A stretch of DNA of 64,000 nt from HK1 sp965221725 (GTDB lineage Bacteria > Pseudomonadota > Gammaproteobacteria > HK1), in assembly GCA_965221725.1 (NCBI GenBank), contig OZ244909.1:1550001-1614000 (forward strand). Direction: 5' to 3'. The notes under the pieces are model-generated. The model saw only the letters and a list, made by a program, of their open reading frames with translations. It searched no databases and was not told where the DNA came from. A program made the position numbers and the translations under genes. This document shows, piece after piece, positions 7,069-16,346 of this stretch. How positions within the stretch are numbered: the first letter of the stretch is position 1; every line of letters starts with the position of its first letter.

Positions 7069-9171
7069 ATGGCAAACCAGATCACGGGCGCAGGTCAGAT
7101 CCAGGGCACGAATCAGGACGACGAGATTCGAGGCAGCGACGGCGCCGACGTCATTTTCGGTAACGCCGGCAACGACACTCTTGTCGGCGGCGATGGCGGC
7201 GACGTTCTGAACGCCGGCTCTGGCAACGACACGCTCATCGGCGGGCATGGCAACGACCTCATGTTCAGCGGCCCAGGCTCGAATACCTTCGTTTTCGGCT
7301 CCAACAGCGGCGATGACAACATCGTCGGTTTCTTCCCCGGATCGGCTTATTCCGCGCACTCCGACAAAATCGATCTGACGGCACTCGGGCATATCACGTC
7401 GTTCGCGGACCTTTCCCACGTAATGAGCCAGCAAGGCGACAATGTCGTGATCGACCTCAGGGGCAGCGACGACGGCGGTGGCACGATCACCCTTCACTTT
7501 GTCGAACTCTCCGATCTCGACGCCAGCCACTTCATCTTCTCCGAGCCCCACGCCGAAGCCAAAGCCGAAGCCGAGGCCAAGGCTAAGGCTGAAGCCGAGG
7601 CCAAGGCGCAGGCTGAAGCCGAGGCCAAGGCGAAGGCCGAAGCCGAGGCCAAGGCGCAGGCTGAAGCCGAGGCCAAGGCGAAGGCCGAAGCCGAGGAAAA
7701 GATCATCAACGGGACCGACCAGGCCGATCGTCTGACCGGCACCGATGGCGACGACACCATCCACGGTCAAGGCGGCGATGACTGGGTCAACGGCGGCCAC
7801 GGCGACGACTACCTGAGCGGCGGCACCGGATCGGATACCTTCGTTTTCGGCACCAATAGCGGCGATGACCGCATCGCCGATTTCGATTCATCTTCGGATA
7901 CGATTGATTTGTCGGTGCATGATCATGTCACGACGTTCGCGGATCTTTCCCAGGTCATGAGCCAGAAAGGCGCCGATGTCGTGATCGATCTCTCGGGCAG
8001 CGACGATGGCGGCGGCACGATCACGCTGACCGGGGTCCAGCTCTCCGCTCTCGACGAAACCAACTTCATCTTCCACGAATCCGAAACTGCGGCCGAAGCT
8101 GAAGCCGAGGCCAAGCCCGAACCCAAGGCCGAGGTCGGCGGCGAGACACTCAAGGGCGGGGCCGGCCACGACAATCTCAAGGGCGGGGCCGGCAACGACA
8201 CCCTCGAAGGCGGGGCCGGCAATGACTGGCTCGAAGGCGGCGGCGGCGCCGACACCTTCATCTTCGCCCCGGGCTCCGGGCGCGACGGGGTCGGCGACTT
8301 CAAGAGCGGCGAAGACAAGATCGACCTGAGCGCCTTCGCCGGCGTCTCGTTCAGCGACCTCACCATCACCCCCGGCCACATGGGCACCAAGGTCGAGGTC
8401 GACGACGGTGCCGGCGGCACCGCCAGTTTCTTCCTGTGGGATGTCTATGCCGGCGAACTGGCTGAATCGGACTTCATCTTCGACCAGCAAACAGCCAAAG
8501 CTGAAGCCAAACCCGAAGCTGAAGCCAAGGCCGAGCCCGAAGCCAAGGCCGAGCCCGAAGCCAAGGCCGAGCCCGAAGCCAAGGCCGAGCCCGAAGCCAA
8601 GGCCGAGCCCGAAGCCAAGGCCGAAGGAAAGCAGATCGACGGGACCGCCTACGTCGACAAGCTGACCGGCGGCGAGGGCGACGACACGATCAACGCCGGG
8701 GGCGGCGACGACCAGGTTCGCGCCGGCGGCGGCGATGACACCATCTCCGGCGGGTCCGGCAGGGACAAAATCTGGGGTGAAGCCGGCGACGACACAATCA
8801 AAGGCGGGGCCGGCAACGACAATCTCAAGGGCGGGGACGGCGACGACATCCTCGAAGGCGGGGCCGACGGGGACTGGCTGGAAGGTGGAGCCGGCGCCGA
8901 CACCTTCGTCTTCACCCCGGGCTCCGCCCCGAGTTTCGGCACCGACAACATCGGCGACTTCAACAGCGGCGAAGACATGATCGACCTGAGCGCATTCTCC
9001 GGCGTCTCGTTCGACGACCTCACCATCACCTCATCCGGTGTCGGTACCAAGGTCGATGTCAACGACGGTTCCGGCGGCAAAGCCAGCTTCTTCCTGTGGA
9101 ACGTCAATGCCGACGACCTGGATGAATCGGACTTCATCTTCCACCAGGACGCAGGCGTCGACGGCATGTAG
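7069..9171 (+). CDS. Multi-module RTX calcium-binding secreted protein
   Basis: A 700-residue acidic protein with no N-terminal signal peptide, as expected for a type I secretion substrate. Glycine/aspartate RTX nonapeptides (such as GGAGNDTLEGGAGNDWLEGG) occur in four modules, about residues 1-160, 213-340, 360-475 and 521-690. Each is followed by a serralysin-type C-terminal block (DTFVF, DKIDLS, FIF). Modules are joined by Ala/Glu/Lys or Ala/Glu/Lys/Pro linkers encoded by tandem DNA repeats. ATG 7069 has AGGGGAG 8 bases upstream. An AT-rich patch (6912-6962) probably holds the promoter. No enzymatic domain is visible, so it may be a surface, matrix or adhesive protein. The secretion ATPase two genes upstream is the likely exporter. 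Confidence 0.88.
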   Translation: MANQITGAGQIQGTNQDDEIRGSDGADVIFGNAGNDTLVGGDGGDVLNAGSGNDTLIGGHGNDLMFSGPGSNTFVFGSNSGDDNIVGFFPGSAYSAHSDKIDLTALGHITSFADLSHVMSQQGDNVVIDLRGSDDGGGTITLHFVELSDLDASHFIFSEPHAEAKAEAEAKAKAEAEAKAQAEAEAKAKAEAEAKAQAEAEAKAKAEAEEKIINGTDQADRLTGTDGDDTIHGQGGDDWVNGGHGDDYLSGGTGSDTFVFGTNSGDDRIADFDSSSDTIDLSVHDHVTTFADLSQVMSQKGADVVIDLSGSDDGGGTITLTGVQLSALDETNFIFHESETAAEAEAEAKPEPKAEVGGETLKGGAGHDNLKGGAGNDTLEGGAGNDWLEGGGGADTFIFAPGSGRDGVGDFKSGEDKIDLSAFAGVSFSDLTITPGHMGTKVEVDDGAGGTASFFLWDVYAGELAESDFIFDQQTAKAEAKPEAEAKAEPEAKAEPEAKAEPEAKAEPEAKAEPEAKAEGKQIDGTAYVDKLTGGEGDDTINAGGGDDQVRAGGGDDTISGGSGRDKIWGEAGDDTIKGGAGNDNLKGGDGDDILEGGADGDWLEGGAGADTFVFTPGSAPSFGTDNIGDFNSGEDMIDLSAFSGVSFDDLTITSSGVGTKVDVNDGSGGKASFFLWNVNADDLDESDFIFHQDAGVDGM
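7553..7696 (+). repeat. Tandem repeat encoding the first Ala/Glu/Lys linker
   Basis: 24-base units encoding AKAEAEAK alternate with a variant encoding AQAEAEAK, giving a 48-base higher-order period. The product should be a highly charged single helix between RTX modules 1 and 2. Confidence 0.85.
8521..8628 (+). repeat. Tandem 18-base repeat encoding the third linker
   Basis: Five perfect copies of an 18-base unit (GAAGCCAAGGCCGAGCCC, encoding EAKAEP) and a sixth that diverges at its end. Near identity at DNA level suggests recent expansion by slippage. Confidence 0.9.
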
Positions 9172-9239
9172 TGCGGTCGGGAGCGGGCCCTGCCCTTCCA
9201 CACCATCCCCAGTCGGCGCCGCGACGGCGCCGGCCAGGA

Positions 9240-9273
9240 GCCCTGCCCTCCCAACGGAGGGCGGGGCTTTTCC
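9240..9273 (+). terminator. Rho-independent terminator after the RTX gene
   Basis: A 12-bp stem, GCCCTGCCCTCC (9240-9251) with GGAGGGCGGGGC (9256-9267), closed by a CAAC loop with one G-T wobble, then TTTT. It is oriented for the RTX gene and separates it from the convergent MttB gene. Confidence 0.85.
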
Positions 9274-9313
9274 TCTCTCACCGTGCCGCCCGCACTTCTC
9301 GGCGCTGCATCTG

Positions 9314-10861
9314 TTACTCCACTCCCTCCGGCAGCTCCGCCTCACGCTTCGCGATGTACTCGCGCAACGCCTCGTCGACCGCCTCGTCCATCGGCGGCGG
9401 TTCGTAGGACCGGAGCATCTCCTGCGCGCGGCGCAGGGCACGCTCGTTCGCATCCTGCGCCCCGTCCACCGTCCACTGCTCGAAGCTCGCGTTGTCGAGA
9501 AGCTTCGGGGCGTAGAACGCGGTCTCGAACTTCTCGAGGGTGTGGGCAGTGCCAAGGAAGTGTCCACCCGGCCCCACCTCGCGCACCGCGTCCAGTGCGT
9601 CGTCCAGATCGCTCATGTCCACGCCGGAGCCCATCCGGTGGTACATCTCCATCTGCTCGGCGTCCAGCACGAACTTCGCGAAGCTCGCACTGAGCCCCCC
9701 CTCGATCCATCCCGCGGCGTGGAAGACGTAGTTTGCGCCCGAGAGCAGGACGGACTGCATGGTCATGCTCGACTCGTAGGCGGCCTGCGCGTCCACAAGC
9801 TTCGACCCCGCGGTCATGCCGCTCGAACGCCACGGCAACCGGTAGCGTCGCGCGAGCTGACCGACGATGAAGTTCATCAGGCTGATCTCGGGGGTGCCCG
9901 CCATCGGCGCCCCACTCTGCATGTCTACGGTGGCAAGGAACTGCCCGTAGATCATCGGGGCGCCGGGGCGCACGAGCTGCGCGAACGCGACACCGGCGAG
10001 CGCCTCCGCGTTGAGCTGGGCCACCGCGCCCACCATGCTGGCCGAAGTGCTCGCCCCCGCCATCACGAACGGGGAGGCGATCACCGCCTGGTTGTTCGCG
10101 GCGTAGACCTTGAGCGCGTCCAGCATCGTCGCGTCCCACACGAGCGGCGAGTTGCAGTTCAGCACCCCGGCCAGCACCGTGTGATTCGCCACGAAGTCGT
10201 CGCCGAACGCGATGCGCGCCATCGCCACCGTGTCCTCGGCCCGCTCGCGGGCGGTGGTCGCCCCCATGAACGGCTTGTCCGAGTGGCGGAGCAGGCTGTA
10301 GATGACGTGCAGGTGGCGCTTCGGTACCGCGACGTCCACCGGCTCGCAGATGATGCCGCCGGACAGATGCATGGACGGAGACAGGTGCGCGAGCCGGTGG
10401 AACTGGTGTAGATCCTCCAGCGTGCCATAGCGGCGCCGGTTGTCGAAGTCGAGCACGAACGGCGAGCCGTAGGTGGGCACGAACACCATGCTGCGCCCGC
10501 CCACGGGGACGCTCCGCTCGGGGTTGCGGGCGGTGAAGGTGAACGTCTCCGGCGCCTTCGCGACCAGCTCCATGAGCAGCGCCCGGTCGATGCGCACGCG
10601 GTATCCGTCGACATCGGCCCGCGTGGCCTTCCAGTACGCGATGGCCTCGTCGTCGCGGAAGTCGATGCCGACCTCCTCCAGAATCCGCATCGAGGCGTCG
10701 TGGATGCGCTCCACGCCCTCTTCGTCCAGCACCTCGTAGTACGGAATCGCGAGATCGAGTGGCGGCAGCATCGGCGCCGGAGCGCCGACCCGCGCGCGAT
10801 GCCTGGCGGCGCGGCCGCTGCCCCTGCTCCTGCGAGTAGCCACGGTATCCACGGTATCCAC
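9314..10861 (-). CDS. MttB-family methyltransferase, non-pyrrolysine type (copy 1)
   Basis: A 515-residue member of the trimethylamine methyltransferase superfamily (COG5598). Such proteins have a TIM-barrel fold, and characterised non-pyrrolysine relatives demethylate quaternary amines such as glycine betaine onto a corrinoid protein. There is no in-frame amber codon, so trimethylamine itself is an unlikely substrate. Typical segments include FVPTYGSPFVLD, AQLNAEALAGVAFAQLVRPG and the C-terminal VGPGGHFLGTAHTLEKFE. GTG 10861 has GGGGAG just upstream. The start lies in three 9-base repeats (reading GTGGATACC on the coding strand), so neighbouring GTGs are possible. No corrinoid protein gene is adjacent, and the gene stands alone. 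The second copy is at 42.5 kb. Confidence 0.85.
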   Translation of the reverse strand: MDTVDTVATRRSRGSGRAARHRARVGAPAPMLPPLDLAIPYYEVLDEEGVERIHDASMRILEEVGIDFRDDEAIAYWKATRADVDGYRVRIDRALLMELVAKAPETFTFTARNPERSVPVGGRSMVFVPTYGSPFVLDFDNRRRYGTLEDLHQFHRLAHLSPSMHLSGGIICEPVDVAVPKRHLHVIYSLLRHSDKPFMGATTARERAEDTVAMARIAFGDDFVANHTVLAGVLNCNSPLVWDATMLDALKVYAANNQAVIASPFVMAGASTSASMVGAVAQLNAEALAGVAFAQLVRPGAPMIYGQFLATVDMQSGAPMAGTPEISLMNFIVGQLARRYRLPWRSSGMTAGSKLVDAQAAYESSMTMQSVLLSGANYVFHAAGWIEGGLSASFAKFVLDAEQMEMYHRMGSGVDMSDLDDALDAVREVGPGGHFLGTAHTLEKFETAFYAPKLLDNASFEQWTVDGAQDANERALRRAQEMLRSYEPPPMDEAVDEALREYIAKREAELPEGVE

Positions 10862-11058
10862 GGTCGAACTCCCCTGTCGCAGTTGTCCTACCACCCGCGC
10901 GCCCGCGTCCTACATCGCGGGGGCCCCGCGCCTGCTTCGATGACGGCCGGTTTGTGCAAGGCTCGCATGACCTGCACGCCGCCGCACGGACAGCACTATG
11001 GTACCGTCACCCGAGCCGTTCGAAACCGCGCGAGAGCGCCGCTGGGGAGAGCCCGACG

Positions 11059-11805
11059 ATGAACCGGCCCATCACCGTTCCACCCGCCGTTGAGTATCCG
11101 TGCTCGGACGGTCAACCGATGGCGGAAACCGAATTCCAGCTCATTCCTCTCATCGAGGCCATCTCGGCGCTGCGCGCGCATTTCGCGGACCGGGACGACG
11201 TGTACGTCGTCGGCAACATGTTCCTGTACTACGAAGAGGGCAACCCCCGGGCCGTGGTCGCGCCGGATCTGTTCGCGGTGGTCGGGGCGCCGAAGCACTG
11301 GCGCCACACGTACAAGCTGTGGGAGGAGCCCAAGGCGCCGGACTTCATCCTCGAAGTGACCTCGCGCCGCACCCGCACCGTGGATCGGAACCGCAAACGC
11401 AAGCTCTACGCCTCTCTGGGCGTGCGGGAATACTGGATGTTCGACCCGACGGGGGACTGGTTGACTCCGCGGCTTCAGGGGCTGGGGCTGCACGAGGGCG
11501 AATACCGGCCGCTGCCGGCGGTGGCTGCGGTCGACGGCGGGCTGCTGCTGCACAGCGAGGCGCTCGGGCTCGATGTGCGGCTCGAGGCCGGAGAGGACTT
11601 GCGTTTCCACGACCCCGTCACCGGCCGACGTCTGCTCGGCGCAATCGAGGCGAAGATACGTTACAAGAAAGCACAGGCGCGCTACGAGGAGACACAAGCA
11701 CGCCACGCAGAGACACAGGCGCGCCTCGACCGGGAAATCGAAGCGCGCAAGGCCGCCGAAGCGCGTCTGGCGGAACTCGAGGAACGCCTCGCGCGGTCCT
11801 CGTAG
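11059..11805 (+). CDS. Uma2-family (DUF820) putative endonuclease
   Basis: A 248-residue protein with the PD-(D/E)XK-like Uma2 core: VVAPDLFAVVG near residue 71, FILEVTSRRTRTVDRNRKRK near 95 and YASLGVREYWMFDP near 117. The C-terminal 50 residues are a charged predicted coiled coil with repeated QARYEETQARHAETQARLD-type units. Uma2 proteins are abundant in cyanobacteria and some other high-copy genomes, and their role is unproven. ATG 11059 follows GGGGAGA. It is a single-gene transcription unit with no partner methylase or transposase, so a specific function cannot be inferred. Confidence 0.8.
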   Translation: MNRPITVPPAVEYPCSDGQPMAETEFQLIPLIEAISALRAHFADRDDVYVVGNMFLYYEEGNPRAVVAPDLFAVVGAPKHWRHTYKLWEEPKAPDFILEVTSRRTRTVDRNRKRKLYASLGVREYWMFDPTGDWLTPRLQGLGLHEGEYRPLPAVAAVDGGLLLHSEALGLDVRLEAGEDLRFHDPVTGRRLLGAIEAKIRYKKAQARYEETQARHAETQARLDREIEARKAAEARLAELEERLARSS

Positions 11806-12064
11806 CGTGCGACAGCGCGGCGAGGGTGGAATTCGCGTTCGCGGTCGTGAATCCGCACCCTGATGTTGCTGTGCCAGTCGCCGTTTTCGCGCGGAGCCCG
11901 ACCTGACCTCCGCGTGACGATGGTGGATTCAGCCGGGGTGAGCCACCAGGAACGGCCGGCCGGCACCGGTTCGCGGCGGCGACGTGCAGGGGTGCGACGC
12001 CACCCGCCCCGAAGCACCGATACCCGCGTCGCGACCGACCGGCGCCGCGGCGACGGTGTTCGCG

Positions 12065-13786
12065 TCAGGAACCCCCGCCGTAGTACCGGGCGACGTAGCC
12101 CTCCGTGAACTTGCCACCGTCCCGATCCGCGACGACCCTGGCGGGGTCGCGCTCGGCGGGGTCGCCGTAGCCGCCGGCGCCGGGGGTCTCCACCACCACC
12201 GCCTCGGTACGCGCGAGCCGGTGCTCGCCGCACTTGTCGGGGAGCTTCGTCTCGCTCCCGCCGGCATCGCGCAGCAAGAACCGCCCCGATGCGCCCGGCT
12301 CGCCCCCGAACACCCCCCACGGCCGGTGGCGGAAGCGCTCGCCGACGCCGTTGAAGATGCAGTCGTGGCCGACGGGGCGCACCACACGGCGCAGTCCCAT
12401 GCCGCCGCGGTGGCGGCCCGCACCGCCCGAATCCTCGACCAGGCTGTACTCCTCGACCCGCAACGGATACTCCTGCTCAATGGCCTCTACCGGGAGGTTC
12501 GACGTGTTGGTGATGTGGACCTGCACGCCGTCCTTGCCGTCCTTCGTCGCCCGCCCGCCCATGCCGCCGCCGAGCGTTTCCAGGTAGAGATAGCCGTTGC
12601 CGGTACGCGGATCGGTGCCGGAGAACACCGCGGTGGTGTTGGCACCGTTGGCGGCGCCGACGACCCGGTCCGGCAGCGCGCCACGGAACGCACCGAGCAC
12701 CACGTCGATGATGCGCTGGCAGGTGTGGGCGCGCGAAGCCACGGGGGCCGGGAAGCGCCCGTTGACCAGCGTGCTCGGCGCCGCGTCGATATCCGCCACC
12801 GCGAGCACCCCCTGGTTGTTGGGCACCTCGGGGTCCAGCATCGCCTTGAGCGCGTAGCACACCGCGGCCTGGGTCGCGTTCATGGTGACGTTCACGTTGC
12901 CCCGAACCTGCGGGCTCGTACCCGCAAAGTCGAAGTGCACCCGGTCCCCCGCGACGGTCACCTTCAGCCGAATGGGGATGTCCACGGTGTCGACCCCGTC
13001 GCCGTCCATCACGTCCTCGAAGGTGTACTCGCCGTCCGGCACCTCGGCGATGGCGTCGCGCAACCGCCGCTCGGTGCGCGAGACGATTTCGTCGAACGCG
13101 GTGCGGATCACGCCGGGTGTGTGGAGGTCCACGACCTCCAGCAGGCGCCGCGCCCCGAGCCGGCACGCCGCGATCTGGGCGTAGTGATCGCCGCGCCGCT
13201 CCTCCGGCACCCGCACGTTGAGCAGCAGCAGGTCCATGATGTCGCGCTGGAGTTCGCCTCGCCGGAAGAGCCGCACCACCGGAATGCGCAGCCCCTCCTG
13301 GTAAATCTCGCGCATTCCGCCGGCCATGGACCCCGGCGCCATGCCCCCCACGTCCGCATGGTGCGCGAGGTTCGTGACGAAGCCGAACAGCGCGCCGTCG
13401 ATGAACACCGGCATCGCGTAGTTGATGTCCGGGAGATGAGTACCCCCGGCGGTGTGCGGATCATTGGCGATGAAGAGATCGCCGTCGTGGATGTCGCCGG
13501 CGAACTTCTCCAGAAGGCAGGCAATGAGCCCGCTCATCGACGCGATGTGGATGGGCAGTGCCTGCGCCGCCTGCACGATGAGCCGACCGCTCGCGTCCAT
13601 GATCGCGGTGGAGTGGTCGCGCCGCTCCTTGATGTTGGTGGAGTACGCCGCCTTCATCAGCGCGACGAAGGTCTCGTCGGTGATCGAGCGCAGCGCGTTG
13701 GAAATGATCTCCAGGGTGATGGGATCGACCGCGTGGTCGGGCGAATCCGCGCGGTGGCGGGCGCCACCCCCCTCGTGCCGTGTCAT
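12065..13786 (-). CDS. hyuB: Hydantoinase B / oxoprolinase-family subunit
   Basis: A 573-residue HyuB-type subunit that, with HyuA, opens cyclic amides (hydantoins, oxoproline or N-methylhydantoin) or carboxylates ketones in an ATP-dependent way, depending on the subfamily. The N-terminal DPITLEIISNALRSITDE and the segment FIANDPHTAGGTHLPDINYA are diagnostic. The frame extends upstream, but ATG 13786 is preceded by an AGG-type ribosome site and starts the family-like sequence. It follows hyuA on the same strand after about 150 bases. The exact substrate cannot be told from sequence; no transporter or carbamoylase gene accompanies it. Confidence 0.9.
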   Translation of the reverse strand: MTRHEGGGARHRADSPDHAVDPITLEIISNALRSITDETFVALMKAAYSTNIKERRDHSTAIMDASGRLIVQAAQALPIHIASMSGLIACLLEKFAGDIHDGDLFIANDPHTAGGTHLPDINYAMPVFIDGALFGFVTNLAHHADVGGMAPGSMAGGMREIYQEGLRIPVVRLFRRGELQRDIMDLLLLNVRVPEERRGDHYAQIAACRLGARRLLEVVDLHTPGVIRTAFDEIVSRTERRLRDAIAEVPDGEYTFEDVMDGDGVDTVDIPIRLKVTVAGDRVHFDFAGTSPQVRGNVNVTMNATQAAVCYALKAMLDPEVPNNQGVLAVADIDAAPSTLVNGRFPAPVASRAHTCQRIIDVVLGAFRGALPDRVVGAANGANTTAVFSGTDPRTGNGYLYLETLGGGMGGRATKDGKDGVQVHITNTSNLPVEAIEQEYPLRVEEYSLVEDSGGAGRHRGGMGLRRVVRPVGHDCIFNGVGERFRHRPWGVFGGEPGASGRFLLRDAGGSETKLPDKCGEHRLARTEAVVVETPGAGGYGDPAERDPARVVADRDGGKFTEGYVARYYGGGS

Positions 13787-13937
13787 GTCCTGCCTCGTGT
13801 TCCGGCCCGTGCCCGGACCTGTCCCTCGACAATCACCCCGAGCCACGCCACCCGACGCGCTCGAACCCCTGTTTCCCTTCGCGCGACATCCGTGGTCCGG
13901 TCGGCGTCCCCGCCCGAAGATCCAACCGGGCCCCGCA

Positions 13938-16346
13938 TCACGCCCCACCTCCCCCGGCTCCCCCGACGCGTATGACCAGATTGCCCGCGCGGTCCACCAC
14001 CGCCGCGTCGGGCGGGAAGATCGGAGTGGTCGAGTCGAGCTGCTCCACAATCGCCGGACCCTTCAGCGAATGCCCGGGACGCAGCGACGCACGATGGTAG
14101 ACGGGGCAGGCGGTCGCGTCCCCGAGCGAGAAGCGCACCGTGCGGTGCTCGATCGGCTCGGGCAAGGGCTCGGCCGACGACTCGGGAGCGGGCGGCTCCG
14201 GCTCGTCCAGCAGCCGCCCCCGGGCGGTGAGTCTCACGTTGACGATCTCGATCGGGTCGTGCGGATTCGCGTATCCGTACGCCGCTTCATGGACGGCCAG
14301 AAACCGCTCGCGCAGGGCCTCCGGCGATGGGATCGGGATCGGGGCGTCAGCTCCGCACGATCCGGTGGTGACGGAGGCTTCGGTTTTGCCGACAGCTCCG
14401 GCGTTTCCAGCGTCTTCGGCTGCTTCGGGAATGCCAGCGACATCCGCGGTGACGGAGGCTTCGGCGCCCCCGGCGCCTCCGCCTGCTCCGGCGACCGCAG
14501 CGTTTTCGGCCATTCCGGGCTCTCCAAGCTCTCGCCGAGCATCGATGCCGGAAACACGTGCGGCACGGCCCGGATCGGCGTCCCTGGTCGGACGGGCGTT
14601 GCCGGAATCTTCAGTGGCTTCAATGCGGGCACCGGTTCCGGCGGGGTCGTCCGATTCCGCACCCCCCTCGGCCGCGAGCGGCACCGTCAGCTCGAAGTTC
14701 TGTCCCACGTAGCGGGCGTCGACTGCGAGTTCGAGCCGGCGGTTCGGGACGGGGATCCGCTCGGCATCGAACCAGGCACGGGCACGCGTGGCGAGGGCCT
14801 CGACCTGTTCGGCCAGGCGCCGGAGCCCGGCCGCGTCCGCCGGGATGCGCTCGCCGGCGACGAAGTCCTCTTTCAGATCGGAGACGATGAGGCCCTGTGC
14901 ACACAGGATTCCCGGCGCCGCCGGCACCAGGATCTCCCGCATCCCGAGCGCGATCGCCACCTCGCGCGCATGCAGGGGGCCAGCGCCGCCGAACGGCATC
15001 AGGGTGAACTCGCGCGGGTCGTATCCGCGCTCCACCGAGATGGTGCGGATCGCCCGTACCATGTTGGCCACCACGATGCCGAGCACGCCGGTGGCGGTGC
15101 GCTCGACGTCGAACCCGAGCCGCTCGGCCACCGGTGCGAATGCCTCCCGCGCCAGCGATTCATCGAGCGCCATCGCGCCGTCGAGCAGGCCGCGGCCCGC
15201 AAGGCGCCCGAGCACGAGGTTGGCATCCGTCACCGTGGGGGCGCGGCCGCCGCGCCCGTAGCACGCAGGGCCGGGGTCCGCCCCCGCGCTCGCCGGACCC
15301 ACCTTGAGCAGCCCGTCGCGGTCGAACCACGCGATCGAGCCGCCGCCCGCGCCCACCGTCTCGATGTCCACCGCGGGCAGGCGCACGGAGAAGCCGGCCA
15401 CGTCGCGCTCGAACGAGATATCGGCCTGAAAATCCCGAATCAGCGCGACATCGGCGCTCGTGCCCCCCATGTCGAGGGTGATGACGTTGCGCCGCCCGGA
15501 GCGCTTCGCCGAATACGCCGCCCCGACCGCCCCGGCGGCGGGGCCGGAGAGCGCGGTACGCACCGGCAGCGCCCGCGCCCGCTCGGGCGACATCAGGCCG
15601 CCGCTCGACTGATTGATGCCGATGACAGCGCCGGGCGCCACTTCGGCGACACCCTCCTCCAGCGTCGCGAGATAGCGCCCGAGCACCGGTTGGAGGTAGG
15701 CGTTCAGCACCGTGGTGGAGAACCGTTCGTACTCGCGGAACTCGGGCTGGACCTCGAACGAGGTGCAGACCGACACCTGCGGCAGCGCGGCCCGCACCGC
15801 CGCCGCGACGCGGTGCTCATGCTCCGGGTTGCGGAACGCGAACAGCAGGCACACGGCGCAGGCCTCGGCCCCGCTCGCCCGCACCTGCTCCACCGCCGCG
15901 GCCACGTCGTCGTCGGCAAGCGCGGTGGCCACCTCGCCGGCCGCGTCCATGCGCTCATGGATCTCGAACCGGTGGCGGCGTTCAACAAGCGGAGGCGGAT
16001 GATCCTCGACGAGCGAGTACATGTGCGGGCGGGTCTGGCGGCCGATCTCGAGGAGATCGCGAAACCCTCGCGTGGTGATCATCGCCACCCGACCCCCGCG
16101 ACGCTGGATGAGCGCGTTGGTGCCGACCGTGGTGCCGTGGGAGAGCCGGCGCAGCGCGCCGAGGTCGATGTCGTGCCGGGCCGCGAGCGCTCTCAGCCCT
16201 TCGATGATGGCCCGCGCGGGGTTGTCCGGCGTGGAGGGCCGCTTGCCGGTGTACACCGCACCAGTGGCTTCGTCGAGCACATGGAAGTCGGTGAACGTGC
16301 CGCCGATGTCCACCCCGATGCGGCATCCATGTCGTGATGCATCCAC
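13938..16346 (-). CDS. hyuA: Hydantoinase A / oxoprolinase-family subunit with low-complexity insertion
   Basis: An 802-residue HyuA-type ATPase subunit, partner of the hyuB product. The actin-like phosphate loop GVDIGGTFTDFHVLD is at residues 11-25, with LSHGTTVGTNALIQRRG near 69 and LDMGGTSADVALI near 290. The family is about 690 residues. The excess is explained by an Ala/Gly/Glu-rich insertion at about residues 560-667 (DNA about 14340-14700), containing imperfect repeats such as AEASVT, before the conserved C-terminal domain resumes at PEALRERFLAVHEAAYGY. It starts with GTG at 16346. The insertion is in frame, so the protein is probably functional. Confidence 0.9.
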   Translation of the reverse strand: MDASRHGCRIGVDIGGTFTDFHVLDEATGAVYTGKRPSTPDNPARAIIEGLRALAARHDIDLGALRRLSHGTTVGTNALIQRRGGRVAMITTRGFRDLLEIGRQTRPHMYSLVEDHPPPLVERRHRFEIHERMDAAGEVATALADDDVAAAVEQVRASGAEACAVCLLFAFRNPEHEHRVAAAVRAALPQVSVCTSFEVQPEFREYERFSTTVLNAYLQPVLGRYLATLEEGVAEVAPGAVIGINQSSGGLMSPERARALPVRTALSGPAAGAVGAAYSAKRSGRRNVITLDMGGTSADVALIRDFQADISFERDVAGFSVRLPAVDIETVGAGGGSIAWFDRDGLLKVGPASAGADPGPACYGRGGRAPTVTDANLVLGRLAGRGLLDGAMALDESLAREAFAPVAERLGFDVERTATGVLGIVVANMVRAIRTISVERGYDPREFTLMPFGGAGPLHAREVAIALGMREILVPAAPGILCAQGLIVSDLKEDFVAGERIPADAAGLRRLAEQVEALATRARAWFDAERIPVPNRRLELAVDARYVGQNFELTVPLAAEGGAESDDPAGTGARIEATEDSGNARPTRDADPGRAARVSGIDARRELGEPGMAENAAVAGAGGGAGGAEASVTADVAGIPEAAEDAGNAGAVGKTEASVTTGSCGADAPIPIPSPEALRERFLAVHEAAYGYANPHDPIEIVNVRLTARGRLLDEPEPPAPESSAEPLPEPIEHRTVRFSLGDATACPVYHRASLRPGHSLKGPAIVEQLDSTTPIFPPDAAVVDRAGNLVIRVGGAGGGGA

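Noticed and set aside
7553..8628. CRISPR-like regular repeats
   Set aside because: The repeats are in frame, encode Ala/Glu/Lys/Pro linkers of the RTX protein, and have no unique spacers.
9038..10411. Long open frame opposite MttB copy 1
   Set aside because: It is the antisense shadow of a well-supported gene; long antisense frames are common at this GC content.
12065..16346. Acetone carboxylase rather than hydantoinase
   Set aside because: No third small subunit gene is present and the two-subunit hyuA-hyuB order fits the hydantoinase/oxoprolinase group better. Substrate nonetheless remains open.
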